Source of the DNA: Epinephelus fuscoguttatus | Lineage: Eukaryota; Chordata; Actinopteri; Perciformes; Serranidae | DNA length: 64,000 nt | Direction of reading: 5' to 3' | Assembly (NCBI RefSeq): GCF_011397635.1 | Contig: NC_064773.1 | Span: forward strand, 6,468,782-6,532,781 | In this document: in pieces, positions 1 to 13,100 of the stretch | Position numbering within the stretch: the first letter of the stretch is position 1 | Layout: each line of letters starts with the position of its first letter | Position numbers and translations under genes: made by a program | Notes under the pieces: model-generated | The model's input: only the letters and a program-made list of their open reading frames with translations | Databases searched by the model: none | Told to the model about the DNA's origin: nothing

Positions 1-29
1 GGAGCGACCAGTGTCAAGGTGAGTGACAG

Positions 30-994
30 TAGTGCTGGGCGGTATACCGGTTCATACCGAATACCGGTGTTTATTTTTCTTATGATATGAATTTTTCATA
101 TACCTCAATACCGTTGAGTATGTAGCGTACACAACGTTGGGAACGCAGCACAGCGGAACGTAGCGCCGCAGGACATTGTTTGACAGGGGACTGTTTTGCA
201 GTTGTACTAAACAAGTATGTGAGGGCACAACGGCGTGTTGAGCGGTGAAGATGGATAAAAACAGTGAAAGTTCCGAAACTGAAGTTCCAGAACGAGAACA
301 TGACACAGAAGAACTTGTACCGAAAAGAGGAGCCGTGTCTATTGTTTGGAAGTTCTTTGGCTTTTAAAAAAACCGACGTCGATCAAACAACAATTCTCTG
401 CAAATGTTGTAGAGCTAAAGTTGTAGCCGCAGGAGGCAACACGAGCAATTTGCTTCACCACCTCAGCTGCAAACATGTCTTGGAATATCAAGAATGCATG
501 AAACTAAGATCAGCGTCCTCCATGTCTGCAGGTAACGTTAGCACTGCAAGAGAAAAGTCGAGTCAGATGTCACTTAAAGACATGTTTGCTAGGGGGACTG
601 CCTACGACAAGAAAAGCAAACGGTGGATTGAGATTACCAACGCTATCACTATCCACTTAGCCAAAGACATGGTACCGCTGTCATGCATTCTGATTCCTTC
701 ACTTCATTAGAATCATGAGTGCCACCTCTTTGTAAACAGCATCATTTTGTGAGGCCATGCAAACCTGTATTAATACTAGTGTGGACATTAATGTTTTTCT
801 ACAATATTCACTCCTCATGACAGTAAAATAGGCCATTCTAAGCCAATTTACTGCAGCAATTCCTCTCTAAATCATTAGAAAATGTGGTTAACACCCAGTC
901 GTGCATGAAAAAAAAATACCATCATATATCGTGAAACTGATATAATTTTTAAAAATACCGTGATATAAATTTTTGGTCATACCGCCCAGCACTA
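30..994. mobile_element. hAT-type DNA transposon remnant with ZBED-like ORF
   Basis: The ends are inverted: TAGTGCTGGGCGGTAT at 30 matches ATACCGCCCAGCACTA ending at 994. The flanks AGTGACAG (22-29) and AGTGACGG (995-1002) look like an 8-bp target duplication with one mismatch, the hAT size. The interior carries the start of a BED-finger transposase (251-710) and then about 280 bp without coding potential, so this is an internally deleted, non-autonomous copy. Confidence 0.8.
251..710 (+). pseudogene. ZBED-type hAT transposase, N-terminal remnant, frameshifted
   Basis: A start at 251 opens a short acidic leader ending WKFFGF, then hits a stop at the A-run near 364-372. The next frame continues with KKTDVDQTTILCKCC and a C-x2-C ... 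H-x4-H pattern (ILCKCCRAKV ... LLHHLSCKH) that fits a BED zinc finger. It then reads SLKDMFARG and ITNAITIHLAKDM, typical of ZBED1-like transposases, and stops at 708-710. The indel at the A-run and the lack of the DDE and dimerisation regions make it non-functional. In the family this domain binds the transposon ends. The ATG at 264 is in the second frame only and is unlikely to be the real start. Confidence 0.7.
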
Positions 995-1106
995 AGTGAC
1001 GGCTCATTTTTGATGGTGGACTTGACTTCTCTCCTGGCGGAAATGAACAACTGGCGCACCAGAATTTCCTGTCAATGGTCCGAAAGTCTGAACCATCCAA
1101 AAAAAT

Positions 1107-1256
1107 GCTTTCACACTAGTAACAGTCCAGACCATGGTTCCATTTGGTCCGGACTGAGACCACCTCTTTTGGCCGGACCAATTTTTGGCCGTTTGGTCCA
1201 GACCAACTGGAAAGTCCAAAAGTCCGGACCAAACAACCTAGGTGTGAAAAGGCCCT
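1107..1256. repeat. Short non-autonomous element rich in GGTCCGGACC-like palindromes
   Basis: The segment runs from GCTTTCACAC at about 1109 to GGTGTGAAAAGGC near 1250, which are roughly inverted. It holds several copies of (T)GGTCCGGAC in both orientations. This is the architecture of short hAT-like MITEs in fish. The rest of 1003-2963 shows no gene that I can support. Confidence 0.5.
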
Positions 1257-2197
1257 TTAACTTTGACACAATACCAAAGGATCTACGCTCATTAGTTCGG
1301 TTCACTTCAAGTCCACGGTGCAGTTCACTTAACCTGTCCAAAGTGCTCCAGGTTCACTTTGCTCTTTGCCATTGTATTCAGCCATCTAGATCACATGCTG
1401 TTGCACTGGGATGCTTAAAAAACAGTCAAAAGGCTCGCAAGGATGCAGGATGAGAAGTAGTTTGGTGCATGTCTCCAGATGTGGAATGTAGAATACATCA
1501 AACATCAACAGTCTACAGCACAGAAACGCTAAAGTTTTCTTCCAATTTTAAGTTTAAGCAAGGGGATTCATAACCGCACTGCAGTGTCATGTCAAAGGAA
1601 AAAACAAATAAATAAATAAACTTCTAGGCTATAGTGTCCTTTTTTTGATGGTCCACTTTTTGCTGCACTATAAGAGGACTGAGTTTGATTTGTTTAAAAA
1701 GAACTAAATGTGAAAACACCCTATAAAAAAAATCTAAATAATTTTTTTAAAAAAAACAAACAAACAAAATATTATCAATACAATCATGGAATGATCACCA
1801 AAAGGCTAGCCACAGACCCCAAGTCAAATCATTTCTGCAAGAAAATGACCACCTACTTATTTGCTATAGATGCCAAACAGAACTGTGACAGGCTGCAGAC
1901 TTTTCCACTGATAAAAAGGTCGGTAAACATTAGGTAACTGTCTCTGGCATGGCGTCATCAAACCGGAAACACAACCTCCAAACACTGTTATCTCTCTGAT
2001 TGTTATAGAATTATATGTTTAACCTCTTTTTAGATTATAATATAAGACAAAACAAGGCATTTCTGCCTATAGTTTCCATCTTAAAGCATGAGATGTGTGA
2101 ATGGAGCTTGCTGAGGGACAGTCGCTGTCCATTTCCGCGTGGTGCTGAATCCGCCGCTTCAATCTCCGCCTCACTGTTGGACCGTGTAAACCCTCTT

Positions 2198-2204
2198 CAC
2201 ACGC

Positions 2205-2237
<33 letters not shown>
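2198..2237. repeat. (CA)n microsatellite
   Basis: Nearly pure CA dinucleotide tract with two CG interruptions at its left end. Confidence 0.95.
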
Positions 2238-2963
2238 TCTTTAGGGAACATTTAGCGCAGGAGGCTAAACCCCCCGAAGACCAAACGGAAATGAAACTTT
2301 GATCTCAAGTTAAGAGGGAAGGTCCTGACTGTTTCGGCTCCGGGCCAACAGCTCCAACACGCCATTTCTCCCCCGTCTCTGTCCTGCTGAGCCTCTGGAG
2401 GACTGCTCTGCCTCTCAAACTGCACCCGATCGCACTACAAGTACGACTAATACAATATCAGCTGCATTAAAGTCCCTAAATAAAAGACAAATGAGTGTTT
2501 AACCTGCATGCTCCGCCTCTGTCGTTATCCCCTGCGCCATGCTGTATGAACGCCGCTTCTTTTTTCCTGTCGGAGCTTTGAGAGGATTAACACGGAAAAC
2601 CCTCCTACTGCCCTGTCACACATCATTACAGCAACACAGCTGATACTGAACGAGTATTTAACAAAGGCTGGAGACATTAGTGAGGTCCAGAGGCCACACT
2701 CGTCATTACATCTGATAGTAATCCATCCAGAGGTGACATTAATTTAAATTAAAGCAGGTAGATGTGCAGAGGGAGAGAGGAGGGAGGCAGGAGAAAGGGA
2801 CGAGGACAAAGAAAGGGAGGGAAAGAAATGATTTGATCATGAATAAACAAGATTAACGCTTTTGTTTGGCTGCTATGAGACACACAGTGTACAAATAATT
2901 CAACTTTACTGGATAAATACCGGGAAAAAAAGATGAATATTTGCTGTGCTGTCAGTGTTTTAA

Positions 2964-5015
2964 AGGGACAGTTCACTTCAAAATCAAAAGTACATATTTC
3001 TCCTCTTACCTGTAGTGCTGTTTATCAGTGTAGATAGTTTAGGTGTGAGTTGCAGAGTGCTGGAGATATCAGCTGTAGAGATGTCTGCTTTCTCTACAAT
3101 ATGATGGAACTGGATGGCACTCGGCTTTAAGCGCAGAAATATTTCACTCGAAAAACTCAATAGTAATGTCTCTTTCCAGAGATAGCAGCAGTAGATGCAC
3201 ACTTCCTTCTGCGCAGTGATTGAGTGTAGTTCAGTAGAAAGAAAATAGTCCCTACATGAAACTGCTCACAACAAGGTCTGTGAATTATCTTGAGTAACCA
3301 GGTCATGATGTCTGGAAAGAGACATTGATGATGACTTTTCAAATGTATTTTTTGGCGCTCTGAGCACCACAAGCTGAGTGCCATCTAGTTCCATTATACT
3401 GGAGAGAAGGCGGACATCTCTACGGCTGATATCTCCAACACTCTGCAAGTCACACCAAAACTATCTAGACTGATAAATAACACTACGGGTAAAGGCTCAT
3501 TTATGCTCCCTTTACGTATGAAAATGTATATGTCTGTTTCAAACGATGTTACCGTCACTGCCCATATACTTCCATGCGTCCTTTACGTTGGCATGGATGT
3601 TAACCAATATATCCACCAGGGGGCAGCCCAGAGTCAAAAGTTTATGACCACAACAAACTCAAAAACAAACATGGCGACTGTGGAGGAGATATTGACAGTC
3701 AGACGTTGCACTAGACTTTTTCATCGCCGGTCATTTTGACCGACAGGGCCATAAAAATCCGGTCATAATCTATTTTTACCGGTCATTTTAATTTTCGTTT
3801 TTAAATGATAATAAAGATATTCAAAGACGTTTAGTTTTCATTCGTTCGTTTTTAATAAATCCAGCAAGCAAGTTATAAAGTGTGCATTAATAAGGACATG
3901 AACGAAAAGATGAACAGACATCCACACACCCGTGCCATTAGGCTGCGCCCTGGACACACCGGACGTCACAAACACGTCACTAACGCGTCCGGTGTGTCCA
4001 GGGCGTTATGTAGTTATGTCTGTAGGCTCGGTGACACAAAATTAAAATTGTAATAAAGTGATTATGGTATTGAAAAACGTGGTCCGTTATGCACTGTTAT
4101 GTTATTTTAAATTATAAACACGGTATTTTCTCCTCACGTTCCTCAGTGTGTGCTGTTGTTATTTTATTTTGAAAATTGCCCGGATTCTCTCGTCTTTTCT
4201 GTCTAGATCCGCTCGATCCAGCTTGACAGAAGTGCTCGCGGCTCCCGTGAAAAATAGACCAGACGCCGAACTGAAGCGCTGCCTCCGTGGGCACTCGGCT
4301 CTGCTCAGCAGCCTGTGTGGACCGTCAGATAGGTTAACATGGGCGCTGACTGAAAACTGCCTCCGCTGCTGGGCGCTGCGCTTCGGTTCCGCATCCGGTG
4401 TGTCCAGGGTGTTATGTCAACAACGCTACATGAAGCAGATGAATGAGTTTTTCTCTGCAGTGTGGAAACGGCAGCCACTTAAACCACTGACTGTGCACTC
4501 TGCCGCCAAGTGGGCAGGGGTGGTAATTGCAACCGGTGAAAATGACCGACAGCCTTCAGATTTTCCGGTCATTGTTGTAAAAAACCAGTGAATGACCGAG
4601 AATATCCGGTTAACGCGACCCCTGTTGATAATGTACCTCTTGCATAAAAGACAAAAACAGAGGCAGCGCTGTAGGAGGCGGTGGTCGGTGAGGCCGTTAA
4701 ATACATCGCGACTGGAGGACGGAGAATTCTTTTCTCTAGTACTGCCAGTGAGAGAAATTGAATTGTTATTTCTTCTTCGTGTCTCACTGGAGCTACGTAT
4801 CGGGTAGTGACAGCAGCACTGCCCCCGCGGTTTCCGGTGGTACTGCTCCATTTGGCCCGTAGCCTATCCGTTTTGGAAACGTGCAGAAATACGGACGAAT
4901 CAACACAGAGCATGGACAGAAGGCTCCGTCCGTATCCGGATCTGTATTTAACGTTGAGCATAAATGAGCCTTAAGAGGGAAATGTGTATTTTTGATTGTG
5001 GGATGAACTGTCCCT
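2964..5015. mobile_element. TTAA-flanked non-autonomous element, interrupted by nested insertion
   Basis: The left end AGGGACAGTTCA follows TTAA at 2960-2963, and the inverted right end TGAACTGTCCCT precedes TTAA at 5016-5019. The same family recurs at 28428-28966 (complete) and 57795-58140 (fragment). In this copy 2990-3240 and 3241-3490 are largely inverted copies of each other. A second element (3493-4971) is inserted near the right end. A TTAA duplication with AGGG-type ends suggests a piggyBac- or Kolobok-like mobiliser; no transposase is visible. Confidence 0.75.
3493..4971. mobile_element. Nested Harbinger-like element with TAA target duplication
   Basis: Inverted ends AGGCTCATTTATGCTC lie at 3493 and, reversed, at 4956-4971. 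TAA flanks both sides (3490-3492 and 4972-4974), the 3-bp duplication expected of PIF/Harbinger elements. The interior (about 3715-4625) holds repeated CCGGTCAT/ATGACCG motifs and inverted copies of CCTGGACACACCGGACG (about 3950-4005, again near 4390). This looks like a third, inner insertion. No transposase frame is intact. Confidence 0.6.
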
Positions 5016-5019
5016 TTAA

Positions 5020-6937
5020 GCACATTAACCCAAAAAAAAACAAAAATCACAAAATATTAAAGATGCTAAAACCTGCCCTACATTCCCACTGCTCTCAACT
5101 GCCAGATTTATGGCTCCTATTTGTACTCGTGCACTTTGCATCAGTTGGATCAATAAAAAGGTTTGTATTGCCTTATTTCAGTCATCAGACTGTAGTGTAA
5201 CCAAACATGGGAACAAAACAAGACACCGAAACATCTGCCAACCACAACATGAGCATAAAATTGTGCTCCACACAAACAAAAGGCACAAGTTGTCTGCCTG
5301 ATGGGTCCCTAAAATCTGGGATTTCAACACTATGGGACATCTACCACCTGTCAAAAGAGGACACATTCCAGCAGAACTGTATAAGGCGACTCAAACAATA
5401 GAAAACTGTTGGTACTGTACATTTCTCCAAACCATAAATCCATTGAATTTGGATGCTTTTATGTAGCAAGCATGTTGAAACTTTACGCTTTGTTACGTTG
5501 CAGCAACACTGTGGTAAATATGTGGTTAGGTATAGGCACAAAAAGCAGTTGGTTATGGCTGAGAAGAGATCATGTTTTGGCTTAAAAAAACAAGTTTGAG
5601 TGCCACAATCACAACTGAAGAAGTCGTCGATGGTCTACAGCTGGAGATGTCACTTCCAGGGTGTCTACAGGTATATTTGATGCTTTTTAAGACTTGTTTA
5701 AGACACCTTTTAACCAAATTCAGGACAGATTTTTGGACAAATCATGTTTTACTTAAGGATCGCAGGCAATTGGTGTTCTGCAGAGCTAAGTGTTATGTAG
5801 GAATATGCTTATTTGAGCGAGTTAAGTTAATCTACATTTTGCCAACAGGTAAGTGCAAGTATAAGTAAAATGACAGTATTATAGCTTTTTAAAGATGTGG
5901 AACATTAATGATGTAGAAACTTTTACATAGAAAGGCTTCACTCATTGTCACAATAAAGAAACAGAAAAATGTATGAAAGAAATCAGATAAACTGTTTGTA
6001 GCAGTTAAGACCTCACAAATTCAAATTTAAGGCCTTATTCTTGCAACACTGAATTTAAGAAATCTGCTCTCCTCTCCACGTAAAGACGACAAAGTCAGCT
6101 CACACAATCCCTTTAGAAAGGTTAATATGATAATGTATGAAACGTGCTAATGTAACATATTCGTGGTTTGCAGAAACGTACAATGCCAACATTTGCTTCT
6201 TGGCATAAAGACATATTTCACTGGCTGTGTATCTGATGCATCACAGGTGTCCATCCACAAGTAAGAAGACATGAAGTAGCACATGAAAACTGACATCTCC
6301 CTGCCCTCGGTGTGATGCATTATAAGATGTATGAAACCAAACCTCATGATGCACTCATGATTTGATTTTGAACTCACTGGAGCTCAGATTAGTCGCTATT
6401 CAAACGAGTTGTTAAAAATGACCTTATCTGACACTTTAAAAGGGGAAAACTGGATCTTTTAAATTTGTTACAGCCGACAGGAAACATTCAGGGAAATATT
6501 TTTAATACAGCAAAATAAGGTAATTTCCCAGCCGATGATTTCAATAGCCGTTAAAATGAGGTTATAGCCTACACTTTCTAGAGGTGTAATATACAATCAG
6601 GTTATGGCTTAATTACTTGTTATTGGTGTGGTCAGAAATCATGACACTCTTAATATAATATTGCACTCAAATATGACAATTACTTGCCAATTCTGGGTTC
6701 ATAACTGTGAATAAGAGCAGGCCTGTTAAAGCAGTAAATAAAAAGGAAAATAAGCGTATAAAGGAAACGACCTGTTTGGAGATAGTAGATAAAATGTGCC
6801 ACTGTAAAATCATGGGCTTATATATAATTTACCATATTGCCCAGAGTTAATATCTAGACATGTATAAGAGTATAGGCTACCACTTTGTTTTCGACCAATG
6901 CAGAGCCTTTCCCCACAGACATAGTAAGAGGTGTCAC
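5020..6937. other. Stretch without recognisable gene
   Basis: AT-rich sequence with only short chance frames. It should lie inside the TBC1D30 gene (minus strand), downstream of the alternative first exon. I searched the minus strand for the expected next exon (VDTKLKF-type start) and did not find it. The piece at 6127-6200 is an inverted copy of 11096-11170. Confidence 0.5.
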
Positions 6938-7100
6938 CTGGCTCTAAGGTGCAGAGCAGCCGGGGTGCACTCCTGGAGATCCCGTTCCTCTTCTTCAGGA
7001 CGTTACTGATGATGTTACCGACCCCTCCCGATGCCTGCTGCCGCTGCTTCACGCCCGCCCTCGGCCTCCTGCCGGCGGCGGGGAGCCGCTCCTGCCTCAT
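6938..7100 (-). CDS. tbc1d30: TBC1D30 alternative first coding exon (short isoform)
   Basis: On the minus strand an ATG at 7100-7098 opens MRQERLPAAGRR and continues NIISNVLKKRNG then APRLLCTLEPG, ending at a donor CCAG/GTGACA (phase 1). This matches the N-terminus I recall for the shorter mammalian TBC1D30 isoform, which joins directly to VDTKLKF. It lies about 6.5 kb downstream of exon 2, in a locally GC- and CpG-rich patch (7020-7120) that fits an internal promoter. The frame continues past 6938 to a stop, but that part is intron. Confidence 0.82.
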
Positions 7101-10100
7101 CGGGAATCAAACCGTTCAGCCCGTCCAATCATCGCTTTGTCCCGGCTTTAATCATCCTCCTTGGGTGATCCAGAAATCATGCCGATGGCGACACCCGCAG
7201 CTGTTCCCACCGAGACGTTACAAATTAATCGATTACACTGATTACCGTGTTTGAGAGCTCTTCCGGTGACAGTCTGTTTGCGACTCATCCCCTAAGAAAC
7301 GCCAACCTTCCCTTTCTCACTCAGCGGCACAGAAACACACAGAGATCTTCATCCAAGCGACTCAAGCCTCTACATTAAATATGATTTAGCAGATGTCAAA
7401 AATAGCCCGTCGGTTTATGAGGACAAACGGTTCCTGCAGCTGCTGGTGCTCGGCAGTGCTGCTGATGCTGCACACCTCCTCATCCTCAGCCTCCTCCGGT
7501 TTGGCGTCACCGGGAGGAGGTGCAACACGGATGGAGGGATGCGGTAGGATGGGGAGACGCATGGGGAGGAGATAGAGAGGGATGAGGTAATGGTGGAGGA
7601 GAGGGGAGAAAGAGAGAGCAGGGAGTGGGTTTTTGTTTCCTTCACCCACCGAGTGATCAGCTTTATAGCATTAACATAAAGGGATCATTTTCAAACAAGC
7701 TGCAGAATATAATCCACTCAAAATAAAATTAAAGGTCTGCAAAACATCTCCTGCAACATGTGGTTAATTTTTAAGTAAAGTATAGATGGACATTTTTTGT
7801 TTGTTTCTTGTTAAATTTGTACATTAATATAACATGTACTTAAACTTATTTATCTATTTATTTCTGCTATTTTCCTCTCTCATTTATTAATTTATGATTT
7901 TATTATTTTTATTTTATTTTATTTATGATTAAATTATCCTCAACTTCTAATTTATGATTTTCTTTCCCCTCATATTTTTATCTATTTATTTGCCTCTTTA
8001 ATTTATTAATTTATCATTTTTATTTTATTTTATTTATCTATTTATTTATCTTTAATATCATACTCTTGGTGTGTGGAGCGGCGGTGGATTACATGTGTGT
8101 GTTAAATACTCAGCAGTCGTACCCAGATTTTGTTCTGGCGTCCTTTTCTTTTGTGTGTTTGTGCATGTACATGTACACATACTGGATGTGTGTACGTTTG
8201 TATATGTCTTTGTTTATTGTTGTTTAAATCAATAAAGATACTGTTGGAAAAAAGCAGCTGCTGCTTCTCACTAGGAAGGTAGATCCAGGTAAGATTCATT
8301 ATCACACACTCCGAAAGACTTTAAAAAGAGAGATTGAGATTATTTCCCATCCTGCTCCTGGTGGAAAATATTATAACAAACCCCCTATAAGAAATGTGAC
8401 ATATTAACATTTCCTCATGTGTCCGCAAAAACACATTACTCTAGAAATACAAGATGAAAGACGTCACATGTCGACAGTATTCTTGTCAATTCAACACCAA
8501 TATAATCCATAAAGATAAACTGTATTTGGGTACAAACTTTACATTTTGGATTTTGTTGCCTCAGCTTGCTACCAGCCTCTGTTGGTTAGCTGCACTGTTT
8601 CAGTGGGGGAAGATTTCTCCCTAAAATACATGCTGGTTGGTGAAACACAGCTCCACCAGTTTCTCCTCCTTTCCCACAGCACAAGCGGACTGAGATTTGT
8701 TCACGGCATGAACACCTCCCTGGAGTCCCCTCCTTGTTTACTGTCTGCCTGGTTTACTGCTTCCTGTCTGGTGCTGGAGGGAGCACAGTTTTATGACCAC
8801 CTTACACCAAATGATGGAAATCACAGGAGCGCACACCAACTGAGGTAAAACTTAATATTTTATTCCGACAGTGTACATTTGTCTGCAACAGTGAAGGCCA
8901 GCTATAAATCTGTACAAATCACAGAGGAGCAGAAGGACTGTAGTGTACAAAGGGGTACCTAGCACACAGAAAGGTGGAGCTGTGAACACTGCAGTCTGAT
9001 TGGTCAGTAGAGGACGGTCACTCTGCTCAGGGCTGAGTTGTGGCTGGTTTTGAGGCTCATGTAACCACTGTTCATACTGTGGAGAGTTTTATTAGTTAAC
9101 TGCAACTATAAAATGAAAGGATGTTTTGCTGCCTCTCACAGCAGCTGGAGTCTGAGAAAAAATAACTTCATTCACTGGGCCGACTGCCGGCGACTTTTAA
9201 GGTGGAACGTTTACTTGTAATGTTACTCAATGCATGAGTTGATGACGTGAATCCATCAGCACACCTTAAATTTCACTGTGACAACTTTGACCATAACTCC
9301 ACTTTTTTCAACCGGATTATGTGAACCCAGTCTTCACTCAAAGAAAAAAAAAAAGCATTGTGAAGCGTCGGTTCTGTGGGCTCCAGCAACACTAAACCCC
9401 TGAGCTTGCCTGAGAAGGACTAAATGCACAAAGCTACTATGTTTAAATATCCCATGGAGAGAGACTCTCACTGCAGCCTGTTCTATTTTGTTCTGAAAAT
9501 GTCGGCGTGCAGCCTCGTTCTGTGGACGATAAACCAGGTGCAGACTGATAAAGGAGGAAAGACAGTGAGTGCTGGACGGAGCAGTGAGTGACAACAACCC
9601 GCCCACATTTAAGAGGACTGTTTGTGGTGGAAACTCTAGGGTCTAGGTACCATACTGAAAGTGTTTGGTGGAAACGGTGCTTTTGACTGTTGTTTGGAAT
9701 AAAAAAAGCAATTTGAATACTGAAACTTTGCCTCTGGAAACTTGTTAAGGGTGTTTTTTTTAAACCAAACAATTACTTCAGCATACAGTAATGACAGCTG
9801 ATTAATGTATGAACTTACATGAAACTTGCTGATAATTATTTGGGGCCCATTATTTCAAGACTTCAGTCAAGATGCCAAAACATATCTCGGGATGAACATC
9901 ATATTTATAGAAAAAGAGTCATCTGGCGATGCACCTATGGGTGCTTAATTCTCCTTACTCTGTCTTTAGATGGAAAACTCACACAAGAAATGTGTCCTCA
10001 AAAACATACTTTACCTATAGGCCACCAGACACAAATCAGCAGACTGCACTAGCCCCTAAATTTTTAGGTACCACTGACTCTGCCTGGTCACCCACTTCAC

Positions 10101-13100
10101 CAAAAATAGAGAGCAATTAAAGCAATGTTGTTTGCAAACTAAAATCAATGGTGCGTGACATTATGATTCAGCCTCACAGGTGCAGTAAGTGCTTCCTGAA
10201 CAGAAAAGACATCCAGCTTTAATGATGTTCTCAATCAATATCTGCAAACAGCCTTGATGATGACGATAAAAAAGGCCTTGATGATAATGTTCCATAACCG
10301 ACATGATAAATTATCTTGTCTCTAATGTTTCAATTGGACGAGTGCTGTAATAACTCTATTTTGTTTCCATCATGAAAATAAAGAGGTACTTACTCCGTCT
10401 GTAGGCTACTGTAAAATGCACAGAGCTGTAATGTACAGTAGCTGCAATTCCTTTGATAGAGGTCGATAATAGAGACACAGTAACACCCCTTTCAAGACAA
10501 CAAACAGTACAAAAAATATTGAAACTAATTTGTATAAATGTTCACTGCACACAAAGCTCTGACACATATTATGAAAATCCATAAACTCAGTGCTTTAATG
10601 TCACTGTATTCTCCAAAAATGGTATTTAACAGATGGCCTGGCAGTTTCTTTTAGCAAACTTAGAGACAATTACATCATAACTTCCTGTTTCTTCGGAAGT
10701 CATAATCATGATGTGAACATGGTGACACCCGCAGCTGCTTGGCTAATCATAATCAATGACTGTATTCATTGTTTAGCATTTTCTGTGTTTCAATGTGCAA
10801 AAATTACAGTGTCAGACGGTGAAGCCTCTGTAGTTTGCAGCAGCCATGTTGAATCCACAGCGTGCTGCCTATACTGGAAATATTTGCACAGCCTGGCCTT
10901 AATCCCAAGTGTAAACACCTCATTACAATAAACCCCACATATAAGTGTATACTCTACCTCCTTGTGAGCATTCATGCTGCGTGTTAACAAGAAAACAACA
11001 GTCAACAATCAAAGCAAAATAACCACAGCAGACCTTCATCCTTCAATCATGCTTCATTCACTTTGTTAAATCATTTATCTTTTTTCAGCTCAGTCGCCAG
11101 AAGCAAACGTTGGCATTGTATGTTTCTGCAAACCACAAATATTTCACATTTGCATGTTTCATATGTAGCGCATCAATGTTTATAAAGTGTCGTTATGTAT
11201 TCTGCTTTGGAGGGGATAGTGGATGTGGTTTGAGACCAACAAACAACAAAACCGCTTATGATTAAGTGAGTCATCACCGTGTTTCCAGCAGCTTGTTAGA
11301 CACTAAAGATGGGCGTTTTGTAATAACTCATTGCTGTGTTTTCCAGTGGCTTCCTGGGCACAAAAATCATTTGTTTCTTACTGAGACATTGCTGCATTTC
11401 CAGACGGGATTGTGCCCCCAAACCAGGTCTTTTAAGCTGAAAAATGATCTTTTCCTCACCACAACCAAGTGTTTTTGTTTCTAAACCAAACCACACGTTA
11501 ACTACAGTGTTGTTGAAACATAAACTTTCAATGTACCCGCTACATAATGACATGCAAATGTAACGCAGGGTTTCCCCACATCTGGTTTTATTTGTGGCAG
11601 CCCACCACAAATAAAACATCTGCCACCACGTTCTGATTTTCTATTTTTGGAGTTTGACCGTTCAGTGGCTACGCTGTTGAAATATATATAAATATTGCTC
11701 TGTTATGATTTGCTCCGTGCTTATGCAGTGTAGAGCGTACTCTAGGCACAGACTGAGCAGCAGAACACCAGGCTCAGTGAAAGTGAAACTAGACCATTCA
11801 TTGTGCTGAGTCTAGCGGTGCTTTCACACCTGCCCTGTTTGGTTCTTTTCAATCGAACTCAAGTTCGTTTGCCCCCTCAGTGCAGTTCGTTTGGGCAGGT
11901 GTGAACACAGCAATCACACTCAGGTGTGCACCAGAACAACAACACTGAGACCTTCTTGAAGAGGTGGTCTCAGTCCGGTTACAAACGAACTCTGGTGCGG
12001 TTCATTTGTGGTGAGAAGGTGTTCCGACCTGGATGTGAAGCAACTGCAGTCACATGACACATTGTTTGGGTTAAACATGAGCATGTTACAGTCCTGGAGG
12101 ATTATTAATGTGCACCTCCTCCTGTACTGCCTTAATATGCACATTCAGCACATCCAATGCATCAAAACATTGTTTTCTAGTTGGAGCCGCGTTTGCCTCG
12201 TTTTCAAACTGTATGCTTTGACTAAAATGAACAATGACAGCAATATAGTCCACGATGAGCAGCGCTAAAATCAACCTGTCCCTCCATTGTGACATTAGAA
12301 AGTGTCACATTTGTCTTGCAAGTGTACTCTTCTTCAACGTTTGCTTTACTTCCTGGATTTTTCCCACATGGAAATTGGAAAGGAGACGACTCTAGGTCTG
12401 AAAGCAGCCCAAAATTTTGCCTGATCTGATCTGATTCTAATTCTGTGGGAAACACTGTAACATATCAGTGGTTTGCAGATACACACACGCCAACATATTT
12501 TCTGGTGATTGGGTTGCTTTTTTCTTCTTATCGAGAAAGAGACAGCAACAATCACCCACAAAAACTGAACCACTCTGAGCACCTGTAGAGAGAATCCTTT
12601 GTGCTTTCATTATGAGAACAGGTTGTTTAAGTAACATTATATAATCCACTCTAATACATTGACATCATAGATTCAGTCCCATTATTCTCCCAAATTCTAA
12701 CCAAGTTCCTGATTGGTATAATCCGCATATCTACTCTGGTGTATAGTATTCACAGGTTTAATCCATAATCTATTCCCTGGAAAAAATTACCTTTGTAAAC
12801 TACGTTTCCAAACGTCTCTTACATAAGAGAAGAGTCCAATTGAGATTGTTTTACAGGCTGTTTTGGAGTAGAAGGGCCAGCAGACTGGGATATGACAATG
12901 ACCAAATGATTTCCCCATAGTCATGTGCTTTGAGTCCACTGTATGTCACATGCCATTATGTAAATTCGAGGGCTATTTTCATACTACGTGTGATATGACA
13001 GCTGGGACAGGGTCCTGTGTAGCGCACAAACCTGTAAATCTACAGTACCTTGAATAAGCATTCACCCTTGTTATTGAAGTTATTTCCAAATGTTTTTACT

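Noticed and set aside
1010..1453. 147-codon plus-strand frame
   Set aside because: Covers a MITE with palindromic GGTCCGGACC motifs; coding content not supported.
7386..7649. Small frames on both strands near 7.4-7.6 kb
   Set aside because: Overlapping frames of low complexity in GC-rich sequence; probably TBC1D30 short-isoform promoter or leader.
8546..8848. 100-codon plus-strand frame
   Set aside because: No recognisable motif and lies inside the TBC1D30 intron; length is expected by chance.
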